Source: VXYL01 sp965243095 (GTDB lineage: Bacteria; Pseudomonadota; Gammaproteobacteria; Pseudomonadales; Azotimanducaceae). Taken from it: a stretch of DNA of 64,000 bases. The notes beneath the pieces are model-generated. The model saw only the letters and a program-made list of their open reading frames with translations. It had not been told where the DNA came from and searched no databases. Numbering within the stretch: the stretch's first letter is position 1; the number at the start of each line of letters is the position of its first letter. Below, piece after piece: positions 53,575-62,001 of this stretch. The translations under genes and the position numbers were made by a program. The stretch spans positions 4,092,001-4,156,000 of the forward strand of contig OZ251530.1 in the NCBI GenBank assembly GCA_965243095.1, read 5' to 3'.

Positions 53575-54054
53575 ATGTGCGCGATTGTGGATGCCAATGT
53601 GGCCGGCGAGGTGTTTGAAGGAACTTCCGCAGCCGGCAGCGGGTTCTTTGGCTGGTTGAATGACGGGCGGGGACGGCTGGTCGTAGGCGGCAAGCTGTTG
53701 GAGGAGCTCGAACGAGGATCGCCGGGGTTCAGAAAATGGGCAAGAACGGCGACGCTTTTTGGCCGGATGACGACGTTGAACAGGAACGACGTGGAAGAAC
53801 GGACTCGCGAGATCGAAAACGAAGCCTTGCACTCGTCGAACGATCCGCATGTGCTTGCCGTGGCGCAGCTCGGGCGTGCCCGGTTGCTGTTCACGAACGA
53901 CCAAGCCCTTGGGCGGGATTTTCGATGCAAGTCGCTGATCGACAAACCGAGAGGCCGCATCTTCAACACCCGCGACATTCACGCCGCCAATGACAACAAG
54001 AGCTTCAGCAAGGCGCATCGACGCTTGTTGCGCAGCAACGTCTGTCATTCGTGA
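53575..54054 (+). CDS. PIN-domain-like protein, presumed effector of the upstream ATPase
   Basis: 159 residues. The fold-starting CAIVDANVAGEVF gives the first catalytic Asp (D6). Later acidic positions lie in SNDPHVLAVAQLGRARLLF and FTNDQALGRDF, matching PIN-like RNases. The C-terminus is basic (SKAHRRLLRSN). It follows the ATPase by 11 bp on the same strand and seems to form a two-gene unit with it. I do not know a named system with exactly this pair. No antitoxin is evident. Confidence 0.7.
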   Translation: MCAIVDANVAGEVFEGTSAAGSGFFGWLNDGRGRLVVGGKLLEELERGSPGFRKWARTATLFGRMTTLNRNDVEERTREIENEALHSSNDPHVLAVAQLGRARLLFTNDQALGRDFRCKSLIDKPRGRIFNTRDIHAANDNKSFSKAHRRLLRSNVCHS

Positions 54055-54096
54055 CGACGGATTCTCGCCGCAAGATCGTTCCGTAGCCTCAGCACC

Positions 54097-57000
54097 ATGA
54101 CCACGCAGCAAACCACCCTTGATGTGCGCCCCAGCGAGCGCGTGGGCGACGTCCTTGCTCGGATTCGCCGCGATGCCTCCAGCGAGGCGGAGAAGGGGGC
54201 GTGGTTCGAGCATCTGTTCATGGCGACGGTGCGGGACAACGCCGAGTTCGACGTGGCGGACATCTGGCGGTGGCGGGACTGGCCGGAGCGGGAGCGGCTG
54301 ACGGGGCTGGACGGGCGCGACCACGGCATCGATCTCGTTGCCGTGCAGACCGACGGCACGGTGGTGGCGGTGCAGTGCAAGTGCTACGCGGAAGACGCGG
54401 TGATCGGCAAGGCGCAGGTGGACAGCTTCCTGAGCGAGTCGGCGCGGGCCGCGTTCGGGCTGCGGTGGATCGTCTCCACCTGCCGGTGGAACGCGGCGGC
54501 GGAGCGGGCGGTCGCCGGGCGCGAGCCGCGGGTGGCGCGCATCGACTTTCTGGAGTTTCTCGATCTCGAAATACGCGAGCTGCAGCGGCCCGCGGAACAG
54601 CGGCATCCGAAGCCGCTGCAGCTGAAGGCCATCGACGCGGCGTTCGACGGGCTGGTCACGCAGGGCAATCCGCGCGGCAAGCTGGTGATGGCGTGCGGGA
54701 CGGGCAAGACGTTCACGGCGCTGCGGCTGGCGGAGCGGGTGGTGGCGGACGACGGGCGGGTGCTGTTCGCGGCGCCCACCATCGCGCTGGTGTCGCAGGC
54801 GCGGCGGGAGTGGCTGACGCACGCGGCGCGGCCGATGTCCGCGCTGGTGGTGTGCTCGGACGGCACCGCCGGCGGGCGCGGCGAGCGCTTCGAGGTCGGC
54901 GCGGACGCGCTGGTGTGCGACGTGGTCTCCAAACCGGAGGCCATCGCCGAACGTCTGCGAGAGCCTTCCGGCGGGGTGAAAGCCGTGTTCTGCACCTACC
55001 ACTCGCTGGGCAGGGTGTGCGAGGCGCAGGCGAGGCACAACGCGCCGGGCTTCGATCTGGCCATCGCCGACGAGGCGCACCGCACCACCGGCGTCGTGCG
55101 CGGCGGCCTCAAGGCCGCGGGCGACGTGGACTTCCAGGCGTTCCACGACGGCGCCCGCCTCCGCGCCGCCAAGCGCCTCTACATGACGGCCACGCAGCGC
55201 ATCTACTCGGAGCGGTCGAAGCGGGCCACCCGGCGGGCGGCGGAGAAGCGCGGCCTCGCCTACGAGGTGGTGGACATGGCCGACGTGGACGTCTACGGCC
55301 CGCTGCTGCACCAGGTGCGGTTCTCCGAGGCCGTGGCCGCCGGCGAGCTCTCCGACTACCGCGTGATCGTGCTCGGCATCCGCGAGGGCAGCCTGACGCC
55401 GGGCATCCGCGCGGCTTTGCAGGGCAGGAACGTGCCGCGGCGGGCTTCGGGCACCGATCTGTGCCGGCTGCTCGGCACCATGCTGGCGCTGAACGGCGCG
55501 GTGGAAGGCGGGGGCCAGCCCGGCCGGCTGCCGCGCAGCATCGCCTTCGCGTCCACCATCGCGCGCTCGAAGTGGTTCACGGAGACCATCAACGGCAACC
55601 TCGCGCTGAAGGGCCGCGTGACGCGGGCGCTGCGCGGCCGCGCCAGACGCGCCGATCTGGAATCGCGCCATCTGGACGGCAACAGCACGGCGCTGAAGCG
55701 CAACGGCGAGCGGCGCTGGCTGAACGACGCGCCGAACCGGAACCAGGCGCGGATGATCTGCAACGTCAAGGTGTTCTCCGAGGGGGTGGACGTGCCGGCG
55801 CTGGACGCGGTGGCGTTCCTGGATCCGAAGCAGAGCCAGATCGACATCGTGCAGGCGGTGGGGCGGGTGATGCGCAAGGCGGCGGGCAAGCGCCACGGCT
55901 ACATCGTGGTGCCGGTGTTCGTGCCGGAGGGGGAGGGCGACATCGCCACCCTGCTGGAACAGCGCGGCGACGACTACCGGCACATCGGCTCGGTGCTGCG
56001 GGCGCTGCAGTCGCACGACGAGCGGCTGGCGGAGTCGCCGGCGTCGTTCGTGGACATCCTGATCGACGAGAGCGAACGCGGAGAGCGGGAGGAGGCGGCG
56101 ACGGCCAGCAGCGGCCCGCCGGAGGTGCGCGACCGGCCCGATCCGCGGCCGGACATCGACGACATCTTCACGTTCCAAGCGGTGGAGCCGGGCATCTTCG
56201 CCAAGCTGGTGGCGTCTTCCGGGCTGGGCCGGCCCGGGCAGGTGACGGCGGACGACATCGCGCGTTCGGTTGGCCTGGCGGCCCGGCGCATGGAGGACGA
56301 CGCCGCGCTGCTCGACTCGCTCCGCGAGGCGCTGGACCTGGCCGGCGTGAAAGACCGCGAAGTCTCCACCACCGCCGCGCTGCTCTTGTGCAACGCCTGC
56401 CTGCTGCACCGCCGGCTGCAGAGGGAGTCCTCCGCCCTTGAAGGGCTGCCCGATCTAACGCGGATCGCCCGTTCCCACACGCCGGCCGAGGCGCTGGCGG
56501 AAGCGTGGGACGAGATCCTCGGCAAGGACTACGCGCCGGTGTTCCGCCCGGCCCTCGCCCTCATCGAGAACTCGCCCTCCTTCGAGAGCCTGAAGGCCCC
56601 GGCGCGGATCCTGGCCGAGTGCGCGGTGAACGTCTCGGACACCGTGGCCGAGCTCGGCTACGACCACGCCGGCCCGCTCTACCACAAGATCCTCGGCAGC
56701 GCGGAGAGCGACGGCGCCTTCTACACCAACAACATCTCCGCGCTGATGCTGGCCGGGCTGGCGCTGAGGCCGGACCTGGTGGACTGGGCGGACCCCGAGC
56801 AGGCCACGGCCCTGCGCATCCTCGACCCCGCCTGCGGCACCGGCACCCTCCTGATGGCGGCGCTGAAGACCATCAAGGAGCGCATGGCGGCGGCGAAGCC
56901 GATGACGCCGGAGCAAACGCGCCAGGTCCACAAGCGGCTGGTGGAGAACAGCATCCGCGGTCTGGACATCAACTACCAGGCGACCCAGCTCGCCGCCTCG

Positions 57001-58644
57001 AACCTCACCCTCGGCGCGCCCACCGTGGACTACGAGGCCATGCACATCCACACCATGCGCCACGGCCCGCAGCCGGACGGCGCCGTGGCGCTCGGCAGCT
57101 TGGAACTGCTGCCGGAAGCGGTGGGCGGCGGCCGCCAGCTGGATCTGCTGGGCCATGTGAAGCAGGCGGCGGTGTCCACGCAGGCCTCCGCCGTCGCCAA
57201 GGTGCCGGAAATCCGCAACGTGGACGTGGTGCTGATGAATCCGCCGTTCACCAACAACGAGAAGCACGGCGGCAAGTTCAGCGCGGACGTGAAGAAACGC
57301 TTGCAAAGCCGAAAACTGGAAATCAAAGCTCAGATTGGCGCATCCGATGCCGTCGCTTCCGGCGTGATCGACTCGAACAACATGAGCAGCTTCTTCACCC
57401 CGTTGGCCGACGCGCTGCTGCGCGGCGACGCCGGCGTGCTCGCCAAGGTGCTCCCCACGACCGCCTGCACGAACACGTCGGGTGTCGAAGAGCGGAAGTT
57501 CCTCGCCGAGCGCTTCCACATCGACTACATCGTCACCAGCCACGACCCCCAACGCCCGAGCTTCTCCGTGAACACGGCCATCCACGAGTCGCTGCTCATT
57601 TGCCGTCGCCGGACTCCCGACGAACCGCGCCGCCCCACCACCTTCCTTTCACTCAGCCACATGCCCTTGACGGCCGACGAGGTGGCGGAATGGGTGGAAA
57701 TGGTGCATGCCGGTTGGCGACACCCGCTGCATCGGTCGTTCGAGTGGCCGGCGGAAAGGGTGGCCGAAGGCGACTGGACGCCGGTGCAGTACTACGACGG
57801 CCGCCTCGCCGGCACGGCCCATGACTTGGCCGGTCGCGCATCGCTGACACCGGCGAGGAACTTGGCGAGCATTGGTCCGGATCAACGGCGCATCGTCGAC
57901 GCTTTCAGGAACCCGCTGAAGGAGGCCATGCCGGCCGGCGAAACGTACCCTTTCGTTTGGCGCCACCAGACCGACAGCCGGCGCGCGATGGCCGCCGTTC
58001 GTGAGTTCCAAGTGGCGCCGGCGCCCGCCCGCCGCGACTACGCCGTCGGCAAGATCTGGCCAATGGCCAGCCGTTTGCTGATCGCCAACCACATTTACAC
58101 GGCAAGAGTCCGCACCCCGGCCATCTACTTGGAACAACCGGCGTTGGGCGGCACTTGGACGCCGATTGTTCCCAAACCGGACATCACAGCCCCAACGACC
58201 GCAATGAAGGCGTGGTGCGCCTTCTTGAACTCCACCTGCGGCAATCTCCTGCTCTTGAACGCGCGAGCGAAGAAACTCACTTATTCAACTTACAAACCCG
58301 CCCAGATCGGTTCCCTTCCCCTCCCCCATCCCACGAAATGCGACCTCACGGCTTTGGAAGACTCGTTCCACAAACTCAAAGACGCCGAGTTGCTGCCTTG
58401 GCCGCAAATGGAAAAATGCCCCGCCCGCACCGAACTGGACGCGGCCGCGGCAACCGTCTTGGGCATCGACCCCGCGGAAGTCGCCGACTGGCGGCGACAA
58501 ATCGCCCGCGAACCAACCGTGTGCAACAGGCACCCCTACCCCCGCATCACGAGCGAGTTCCTAACCTTCTTGATGAGCGGCCCGTCGTTTGAGGGACTCA
58601 ACATCGAACGCGACCGCTCCCCAATGCGCGACGTCGAACTGTGA
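54097..58644 (+). CDS. Single-chain restriction-modification enzyme: nuclease, SF2 helicase and N6-adenine methyltransferase (Type ISP-like)
   Basis: 1515 residues, close to LlaGI/LlaBIII-type enzymes of about 1570. Domain order: Mrr-like nuclease (residues about 35-165; GIDLVAVQTD...VAVQCKCY holds the D...Q-x-K site), SF2 translocase (ACGTGKT 199-205, ADEAH 324-328), a coupler, the gamma-class methyltransferase (motif I DPACGTGTL near 910, catalytic NPPF near 1047) and a C-terminal target-recognition region. Such enzymes methylate one strand and translocate along unmethylated DNA before cutting. All key motifs are intact. The stop overlaps the start of a VapC-like gene. Confidence 0.9.
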   Translation: MTTQQTTLDVRPSERVGDVLARIRRDASSEAEKGAWFEHLFMATVRDNAEFDVADIWRWRDWPERERLTGLDGRDHGIDLVAVQTDGTVVAVQCKCYAEDAVIGKAQVDSFLSESARAAFGLRWIVSTCRWNAAAERAVAGREPRVARIDFLEFLDLEIRELQRPAEQRHPKPLQLKAIDAAFDGLVTQGNPRGKLVMACGTGKTFTALRLAERVVADDGRVLFAAPTIALVSQARREWLTHAARPMSALVVCSDGTAGGRGERFEVGADALVCDVVSKPEAIAERLREPSGGVKAVFCTYHSLGRVCEAQARHNAPGFDLAIADEAHRTTGVVRGGLKAAGDVDFQAFHDGARLRAAKRLYMTATQRIYSERSKRATRRAAEKRGLAYEVVDMADVDVYGPLLHQVRFSEAVAAGELSDYRVIVLGIREGSLTPGIRAALQGRNVPRRASGTDLCRLLGTMLALNGAVEGGGQPGRLPRSIAFASTIARSKWFTETINGNLALKGRVTRALRGRARRADLESRHLDGNSTALKRNGERRWLNDAPNRNQARMICNVKVFSEGVDVPALDAVAFLDPKQSQIDIVQAVGRVMRKAAGKRHGYIVVPVFVPEGEGDIATLLEQRGDDYRHIGSVLRALQSHDERLAESPASFVDILIDESERGEREEAATASSGPPEVRDRPDPRPDIDDIFTFQAVEPGIFAKLVASSGLGRPGQVTADDIARSVGLAARRMEDDAALLDSLREALDLAGVKDREVSTTAALLLCNACLLHRRLQRESSALEGLPDLTRIARSHTPAEALAEAWDEILGKDYAPVFRPALALIENSPSFESLKAPARILAECAVNVSDTVAELGYDHAGPLYHKILGSAESDGAFYTNNISALMLAGLALRPDLVDWADPEQATALRILDPACGTGTLLMAALKTIKERMAAAKPMTPEQTRQVHKRLVENSIRGLDINYQATQLAASNLTLGAPTVDYEAMHIHTMRHGPQPDGAVALGSLELLPEAVGGGRQLDLLGHVKQAAVSTQASAVAKVPEIRNVDVVLMNPPFTNNEKHGGKFSADVKKRLQSRKLEIKAQIGASDAVASGVIDSNNMSSFFTPLADALLRGDAGVLAKVLPTTACTNTSGVEERKFLAERFHIDYIVTSHDPQRPSFSVNTAIHESLLICRRRTPDEPRRPTTFLSLSHMPLTADEVAEWVEMVHAGWRHPLHRSFEWPAERVAEGDWTPVQYYDGRLAGTAHDLAGRASLTPARNLASIGPDQRRIVDAFRNPLKEAMPAGETYPFVWRHQTDSRRAMAAVREFQVAPAPARRDYAVGKIWPMASRLLIANHIYTARVRTPAIYLEQPALGGTWTPIVPKPDITAPTTAMKAWCAFLNSTCGNLLLLNARAKKLTYSTYKPAQIGSLPLPHPTKCDLTALEDSFHKLKDAELLPWPQMEKCPARTELDAAAATVLGIDPAEVADWRRQIAREPTVCNRHPYPRITSEFLTFLMSGPSFEGLNIERDRSPMRDVEL

Positions 58645-59057
58645 GCGCGTTGCTAGACACCTGCGTCGTCTCGGAGACGTACAAAGAAAACCCGGAGCAG
58701 GCAGTCATAGCCAAGGTTGAGGCGCTGGGGCGGAACGCCTACGTCAGCGTCATCACGGTTGGCGAGATACTGAAAGGCGCCCGCCTGTTGGCGCCGGGAA
58801 GCAAACAACGCGACATCTTGGCACGGCTGGACAAACTGCAAGACGATTTGGGCCCACGCATCCTCCCCGTTGACCTCGAGATCGCCCGCCTCTGGGCCGA
58901 ACTCACCGCCCACGCCCAGAGCCGCGGCCGCCAGATCGCGGTGCCGGACGGCCTGATCGCCGCCACCGCTCGCCACCACGGGCTGCCGGTGATGACTCGC
59001 AACGTAGGCGACTTCACGCCCGCGGGAGTGGAGGTCGTCAACCCTTGGCCGGATTGA
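58641..59057 (+). CDS. VapC-like PIN-domain RNase toxin
   Basis: 138 residues, GTG start overlapping the restriction enzyme's stop (GTGA). PIN-domain acidic residues: D6 in LLDTCVVSE, E43 in VGEILKGARLL, and the pair in VPDGLIAATARHHG plus TRNVGDF, a standard VapC/FitB layout. It would cleave RNA. No VapB antitoxin gene is adjacent; translation coupled to a restriction enzyme is unusual. Its last 20 bp overlap the convergent PIN gene. Two further copies of its 3' end lie at 61705-61967. Confidence 0.85.
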   Translation: MSALLDTCVVSETYKENPEQAVIAKVEALGRNAYVSVITVGEILKGARLLAPGSKQRDILARLDKLQDDLGPRILPVDLEIARLWAELTAHAQSRGRQIAVPDGLIAATARHHGLPVMTRNVGDFTPAGVEVVNPWPD

Positions 59058-59544
59058 CTACGTCGGCCAAATCTCCGCCCAGTTTCGCCCGCACCGCCGG
59101 GCACCCGACCAGATCGACGGTGCTGCCAACCGTCAGATGGCTGAATCGCTCCTCGCAGATGCGAGTTGCCTTCTTCTCGTCGATCAGGATCGTCGCCCCA
59201 TGTTCCACGGCGTAGGCGATGGTTGCGGCTTCGCCGTCGTCCAATGTGTCCTTGGCGGGGCCGACAACCAAGGTGGAGAAACACCGCACGCCGGCGGCAC
59301 CCAAGTCGACGATGGCCACTTTTCCGCCGGCCACCAAGCCCGCCAGCTCGTCCGCATCCTTGCGGCCGCGGCTTCGCCCCCGCTCGATCTCCGCCTGCAC
59401 TTCGCTCGGCACCCGCAGCGGGCCGGCCAAACAACCGAGGATCGTGGGCGCGAAACCGCTCGCGATCAGGTTGATGACAACGCTGGCGTCCGCGACGATC
59501 GGCTTGGATAGGTCATCGAGAAAGCTGGGGCAATCCATCGACAT
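59038..59544 (-). CDS. PIN-domain protein partnered with an XRE-ImmA regulator
   Basis: 168 residues. KPIVADASVVINLIASG gives the first catalytic Asp (D19); DDGEAATIAYAVEHGATILI holds the second acidic group and DEKKATRICEERF the third. The family resembles COG2405-like PIN proteins. The start MSMDCPSFL (59544) has GGAG at good distance and overlaps the end of the XRE-ImmA gene by 32 bp, so translation is coupled. XRE-ImmA/PIN pairs have been proposed as toxin-antitoxin modules. The 3' end overlaps vapC on the other strand by 20 bp. Confidence 0.78.
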   Translation of the reverse strand: MSMDCPSFLDDLSKPIVADASVVINLIASGFAPTILGCLAGPLRVPSEVQAEIERGRSRGRKDADELAGLVAGGKVAIVDLGAAGVRCFSTLVVGPAKDTLDDGEAATIAYAVEHGATILIDEKKATRICEERFSHLTVGSTVDLVGCPAVRAKLGGDLADVVNPAKG

Positions 59545-60733
59545 CTCGCTCCGCATCGACGCTGTCCAAAATCTCGCGCAGCGCGATTCGGTCGAGACGC
59601 AAGAGGCGGGCAAGCTGGCCTTCGCTCAGCAGATCTTGGCGGTAGGCTTCGGCGGCCAGCAGGTTCAAGCGCAGAGTGCCGGGTTGCTTGGCGCCCGCCC
59701 GGTCAAGATCTTCCGGCACCAAGTCGTTCAGCACCTTGCTGGCTTGTTGGTTGGTGATGCCGCCGTTGGCCTTGAACCAGTCCCACGCACCGCGCTTCAC
59801 TTGGCGTAGATCTTCGAGGCGATGAACCAGCGCCTCCCTTGAGACGCCAAAGATGTGGGCCATGAGGATCACATGCCGGCGCGTGAGCGTTCCCGACCCC
59901 CGCGTCAACTCCGCGAAACGCACCATCACGGTGCGCGTTGGCGTCAGAAACGCCCGGGCAAACGCATCGGCGTAGCGTTTCTCGCGTGACCTTGGCAGTC
60001 CATCGAGCATCACGTCCGCGGTTCTTCGGCAGGACACGAAGCGGCCCAGTTCGTGCGCGGCCGTTTGTGCCCGGCGCTCGCGTGGATGGTTGGCGTTCAA
60101 CAGGACGCACGCGCCCACCCCTTCATCGTAGGCGAACGCCCCGGACACGCCCGCATCGAGAGGGCGGATGTAGACGCGCATGCCGAGGTCGATCTCGAGC
60201 AGGCTCACGATGTCCCGGATCGGCGCCATCCCGATGCCAAGCCGATGGCGCATGTCGGCCGCGTCCGACTCCGCCTGCGCTCGCACGTCGCCGGGCAGAA
60301 TGGGCCGTTCCGGCGGATAGGAACGAACCCGCGTGACGCCCAGCACCCGTTCGAGTTCCACTTCCGCGGCAACCAGATTCGCGATGGTTTCGGCCGCTTG
60401 GCACACCGCGGAGCCCTTACCGGCGGCCCCCCCGAAACGCGGCAGCAGGTCGACGACCATCGCTTCGGGGCGCGTTAACGCGTTGACGGATTCTCCGTAG
60501 CTGCGCGCCAACGCACGAAGCTCCTCCATGCGCACCCGCCGCTGGCCGCTCTCGATGGCCACCAGCGTCGTGCGCGCGATGTCGATCTCGTCCGCCGCCT
60601 GCGCCTGCGTGGAGCCGACCCGCTCGCGGGCCAAGCGCAGCCGCCTGCCTAGATCGCGCGCGTCCAAGTCGCTCAGGGACCCCGTTCGAGCGGATGGGGA
60701 CGCAAAGGACTTCTGCCGAAAACCCTCTTTCAT
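59513..60733 (-). CDS. XRE-family regulator fused to an ImmA/IrrE-type peptidase domain with a degraded zinc motif
   Basis: 406 residues. The HTH domain occupies about 28-84 (LGRRLRLARERVGSTQAQAA, then TTLVAIESGQRRV). The DUF955 domain is centred near residue 227, where the zinc motif reads AHELGRF: the second His of HExxH is Arg here, so catalysis may be lost. DAFARAFLTPTRTV and GVSREALVHRLEDL are family segments. The start at 60733 lies 1 bp after the STAS-like stop. Probably the antitoxin or regulator for the PIN protein. Confidence 0.82.
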   Translation of the reverse strand: MKEGFRQKSFASPSARTGSLSDLDARDLGRRLRLARERVGSTQAQAADEIDIARTTLVAIESGQRRVRMEELRALARSYGESVNALTRPEAMVVDLLPRFGGAAGKGSAVCQAAETIANLVAAEVELERVLGVTRVRSYPPERPILPGDVRAQAESDAADMRHRLGIGMAPIRDIVSLLEIDLGMRVYIRPLDAGVSGAFAYDEGVGACVLLNANHPRERRAQTAAHELGRFVSCRRTADVMLDGLPRSREKRYADAFARAFLTPTRTVMVRFAELTRGSGTLTRRHVILMAHIFGVSREALVHRLEDLRQVKRGAWDWFKANGGITNQQASKVLNDLVPEDLDRAGAKQPGTLRLNLLAAEAYRQDLLSEGQLARLLRLDRIALREILDSVDAERDVDGLPQLSR

Positions 60734-60734
60734 G

Positions 60735-61115
60735 TCAGCCACGGTGACGATATGGATTGACATTGTCAATCCTGGCTTCTTGATCGGCTCGCTCGATGTA
60801 GCGCTCCGCCAAGCTGACAAAGTCCGCGAGAATCGGGTCATCCGTGCGGAGATGCAGGTGGTCGTCCAGAAACGCCTTGGTCATGTGGTGCTCGCGAACC
60901 AACCCGCCAAACGCCTCCTCCAAGAACGACGCGGCGAAGACCGGCACCCCGTCGAAGACGACCTCCACGTTTTCGCCGTTGTTGAGGGCGTCCACCAGCA
61001 GGTCGTCGCGAAACGCCGTGGCGGATGCGTCGCCATCCTCGCGGAACCTCCCGGCGGGGAACTTCGAGAAGTCCCTTGCTATTACGATGGTCTTGATGGG
61101 TGCGTTCGCCTTCAT
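60735..61115 (-). CDS. STAS-like domain protein (DUF4325)
   Basis: 126 residues. It matches the DUF4325 layout: IARDFSKFPAGRFREDGDAS, then the core NVEVVFDGVPVFAASFLEEAFGG. The family is usually paired with a histidine-kinase-like ATPase and may act as an anti-sigma-antagonist-like switch, but no ATPase is adjacent here. Instead the XRE-ImmA gene starts 1 bp after its stop and PIN follows, so a three-gene unit is likely. The ribosome-binding site is weak. Confidence 0.78.
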   Translation of the reverse strand: MKANAPIKTIVIARDFSKFPAGRFREDGDASATAFRDDLLVDALNNGENVEVVFDGVPVFAASFLEEAFGGLVREHHMTKAFLDDHLHLRTDDPILADFVSLAERYIERADQEARIDNVNPYRHRG

Positions 61116-61704
61116 TGCAGCTTGGCCTTCACTCGATCAGGCACTCCGTGAGCGCCGGGCAGGGAGTCTACACGCGCCTCGCGCTTTACGCCTTGCTTGG
61201 CCACCTTCAAGCCGTTTGCAGCGTTGGCTCGCCGGGCTGACGGCGGCGCCGCCGGCCGACGTTCAGGCGGGCGCTGGAGGCCGGCGCGGACGCTGGCGGC
61301 GGAGGACGATCCGGGCGGCGACATCGCCCTCGACGGCGACGAGAAGACCGTGTGCGAACTCTTCGCCACCACCCTGACGCAGTGGCGCCGCCCGCCCCAC
61401 GGCCCGCCCTCGGGTGTGGACTGGGGGCGCTGGTCGGCATCGCGGCGGGAAAGGCGCTGGCGGGATTCGCGCCGACGGTCCGGCCGCCGCGGACCAGACC
61501 GCTTCTTCGCCATCAGTGTGCATCGGATGCGTGTTCTTCGCTGACCTTTGAGGTATAGTGCGATTTGGAACTGGCGACCCAATTAGGCGGCGGGGCCAAG
61601 TTTCTCTTGCGCTGACTCAGCAGATTGCCGACCTGCCGCCAGTTCCAACCCCCTCACTTCGCCGGCTCTCCGCCCAACGTCAACAGGCGTCGGGGAGCGT
61701 CCGT
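61116..61704. other. Gene-poor stretch with a copy of the rloA/rloB junction
   Basis: No convincing gene is seen on either strand over nearly 600 bp, although GC-rich open frames exist in several frames. It contains the 28-bp sequence shared with the rloA/rloB boundary (61196-61223). A short run in plus frame, AAEDDPGGDIALDGDEKTVC, looks protein-like but belongs to no family I know. The stretch is best read as degraded island DNA. Confidence 0.4.
61196..61223 (-). repeat. 28-bp repeat of the rloA 3' end and rloB start, copy 1
   Basis: Identical over 28 bp to 62653-62680, where it spans the rloA stop, ribosome-binding site and rloB GTG start. Similarity continues for about 10 bp with a 2-bp gap on the rloA side. 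On the other side the sequences differ. It looks like the scar of a second rloA/rloB-type locus or of a recombination event. Confidence 0.7.
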
Positions 61705-61734
61705 GTGGAAGTCGTGAACCCGTGGCCGGATTGA
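61705..61734 (+). pseudogene. vapC 3'-end fragment, copy A
   Basis: Thirty bases encoding VEVVNPWPD and the stop, matching 59028-59057 of the intact vapC-like gene with three mismatches. The preceding sequence does not match vapC. It abuts the helicase fragment at 61743. Confidence 0.7.
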
Positions 61735-61742
61735 CCGAGGGT

Positions 61743-61824
61743 CGCGGCGCCCACCATCGCGCTGGCGTCGCAGGCGCGGCGGGAGTGGCTGACGCATACG
61801 GCGCGGCACATGTCCGCGCTGGTG
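61743..61824 (+). pseudogene. Fragment of the Type ISP helicase domain
   Basis: 82 bp matching 54768-54849 of the intact restriction gene with only a few mismatches (segment encoding AAPTIALVSQARREWL, then ARPMSALV). It is out of its normal context and cannot make a functional protein. It sits between two vapC tails. Confidence 0.8.
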
Positions 61825-61844
61825 CCCAACGCCGAAGCCGGCGG

Positions 61845-61967
61845 ATCGCCGCGCCGGACGGCCTGATCGCCGCCACCGCCCGCCACCACGGGCTGCCGGT
61901 GATGACGCGCAACGTGAGCGACTTCACGCCCGCGGGCGTGGAAGTCGTGAGCCCGTGGCTGGATTGA
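61845..61967 (+). pseudogene. vapC 3'-end fragment, copy B
   Basis: 123 bp matching 58935-59057: it encodes PDGLIAATARHHGLPVMTRN, then VSDFTPAGVEVVSPWLD and the stop. Changes relative to the intact gene include G to S (VSDF for VGDF) and P to L near the end. The N-terminal two thirds of vapC is missing, so the product cannot be an active PIN RNase. Confidence 0.85.
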
Positions 61968-62001
61968 CGCACGGCGACGCGCCGCTCGGAGAGGCCGTTG
62001 C

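Noticed and set aside
61112..61582. A 156-codon minus-strand frame ending at the STAS-like gene start (ATGA)
   Set aside because: Composition is Arg/Pro/Ser-rich without any domain; the overlap looks like coupling, but the upstream sequence is better explained as debris containing the rloA/rloB junction repeat.
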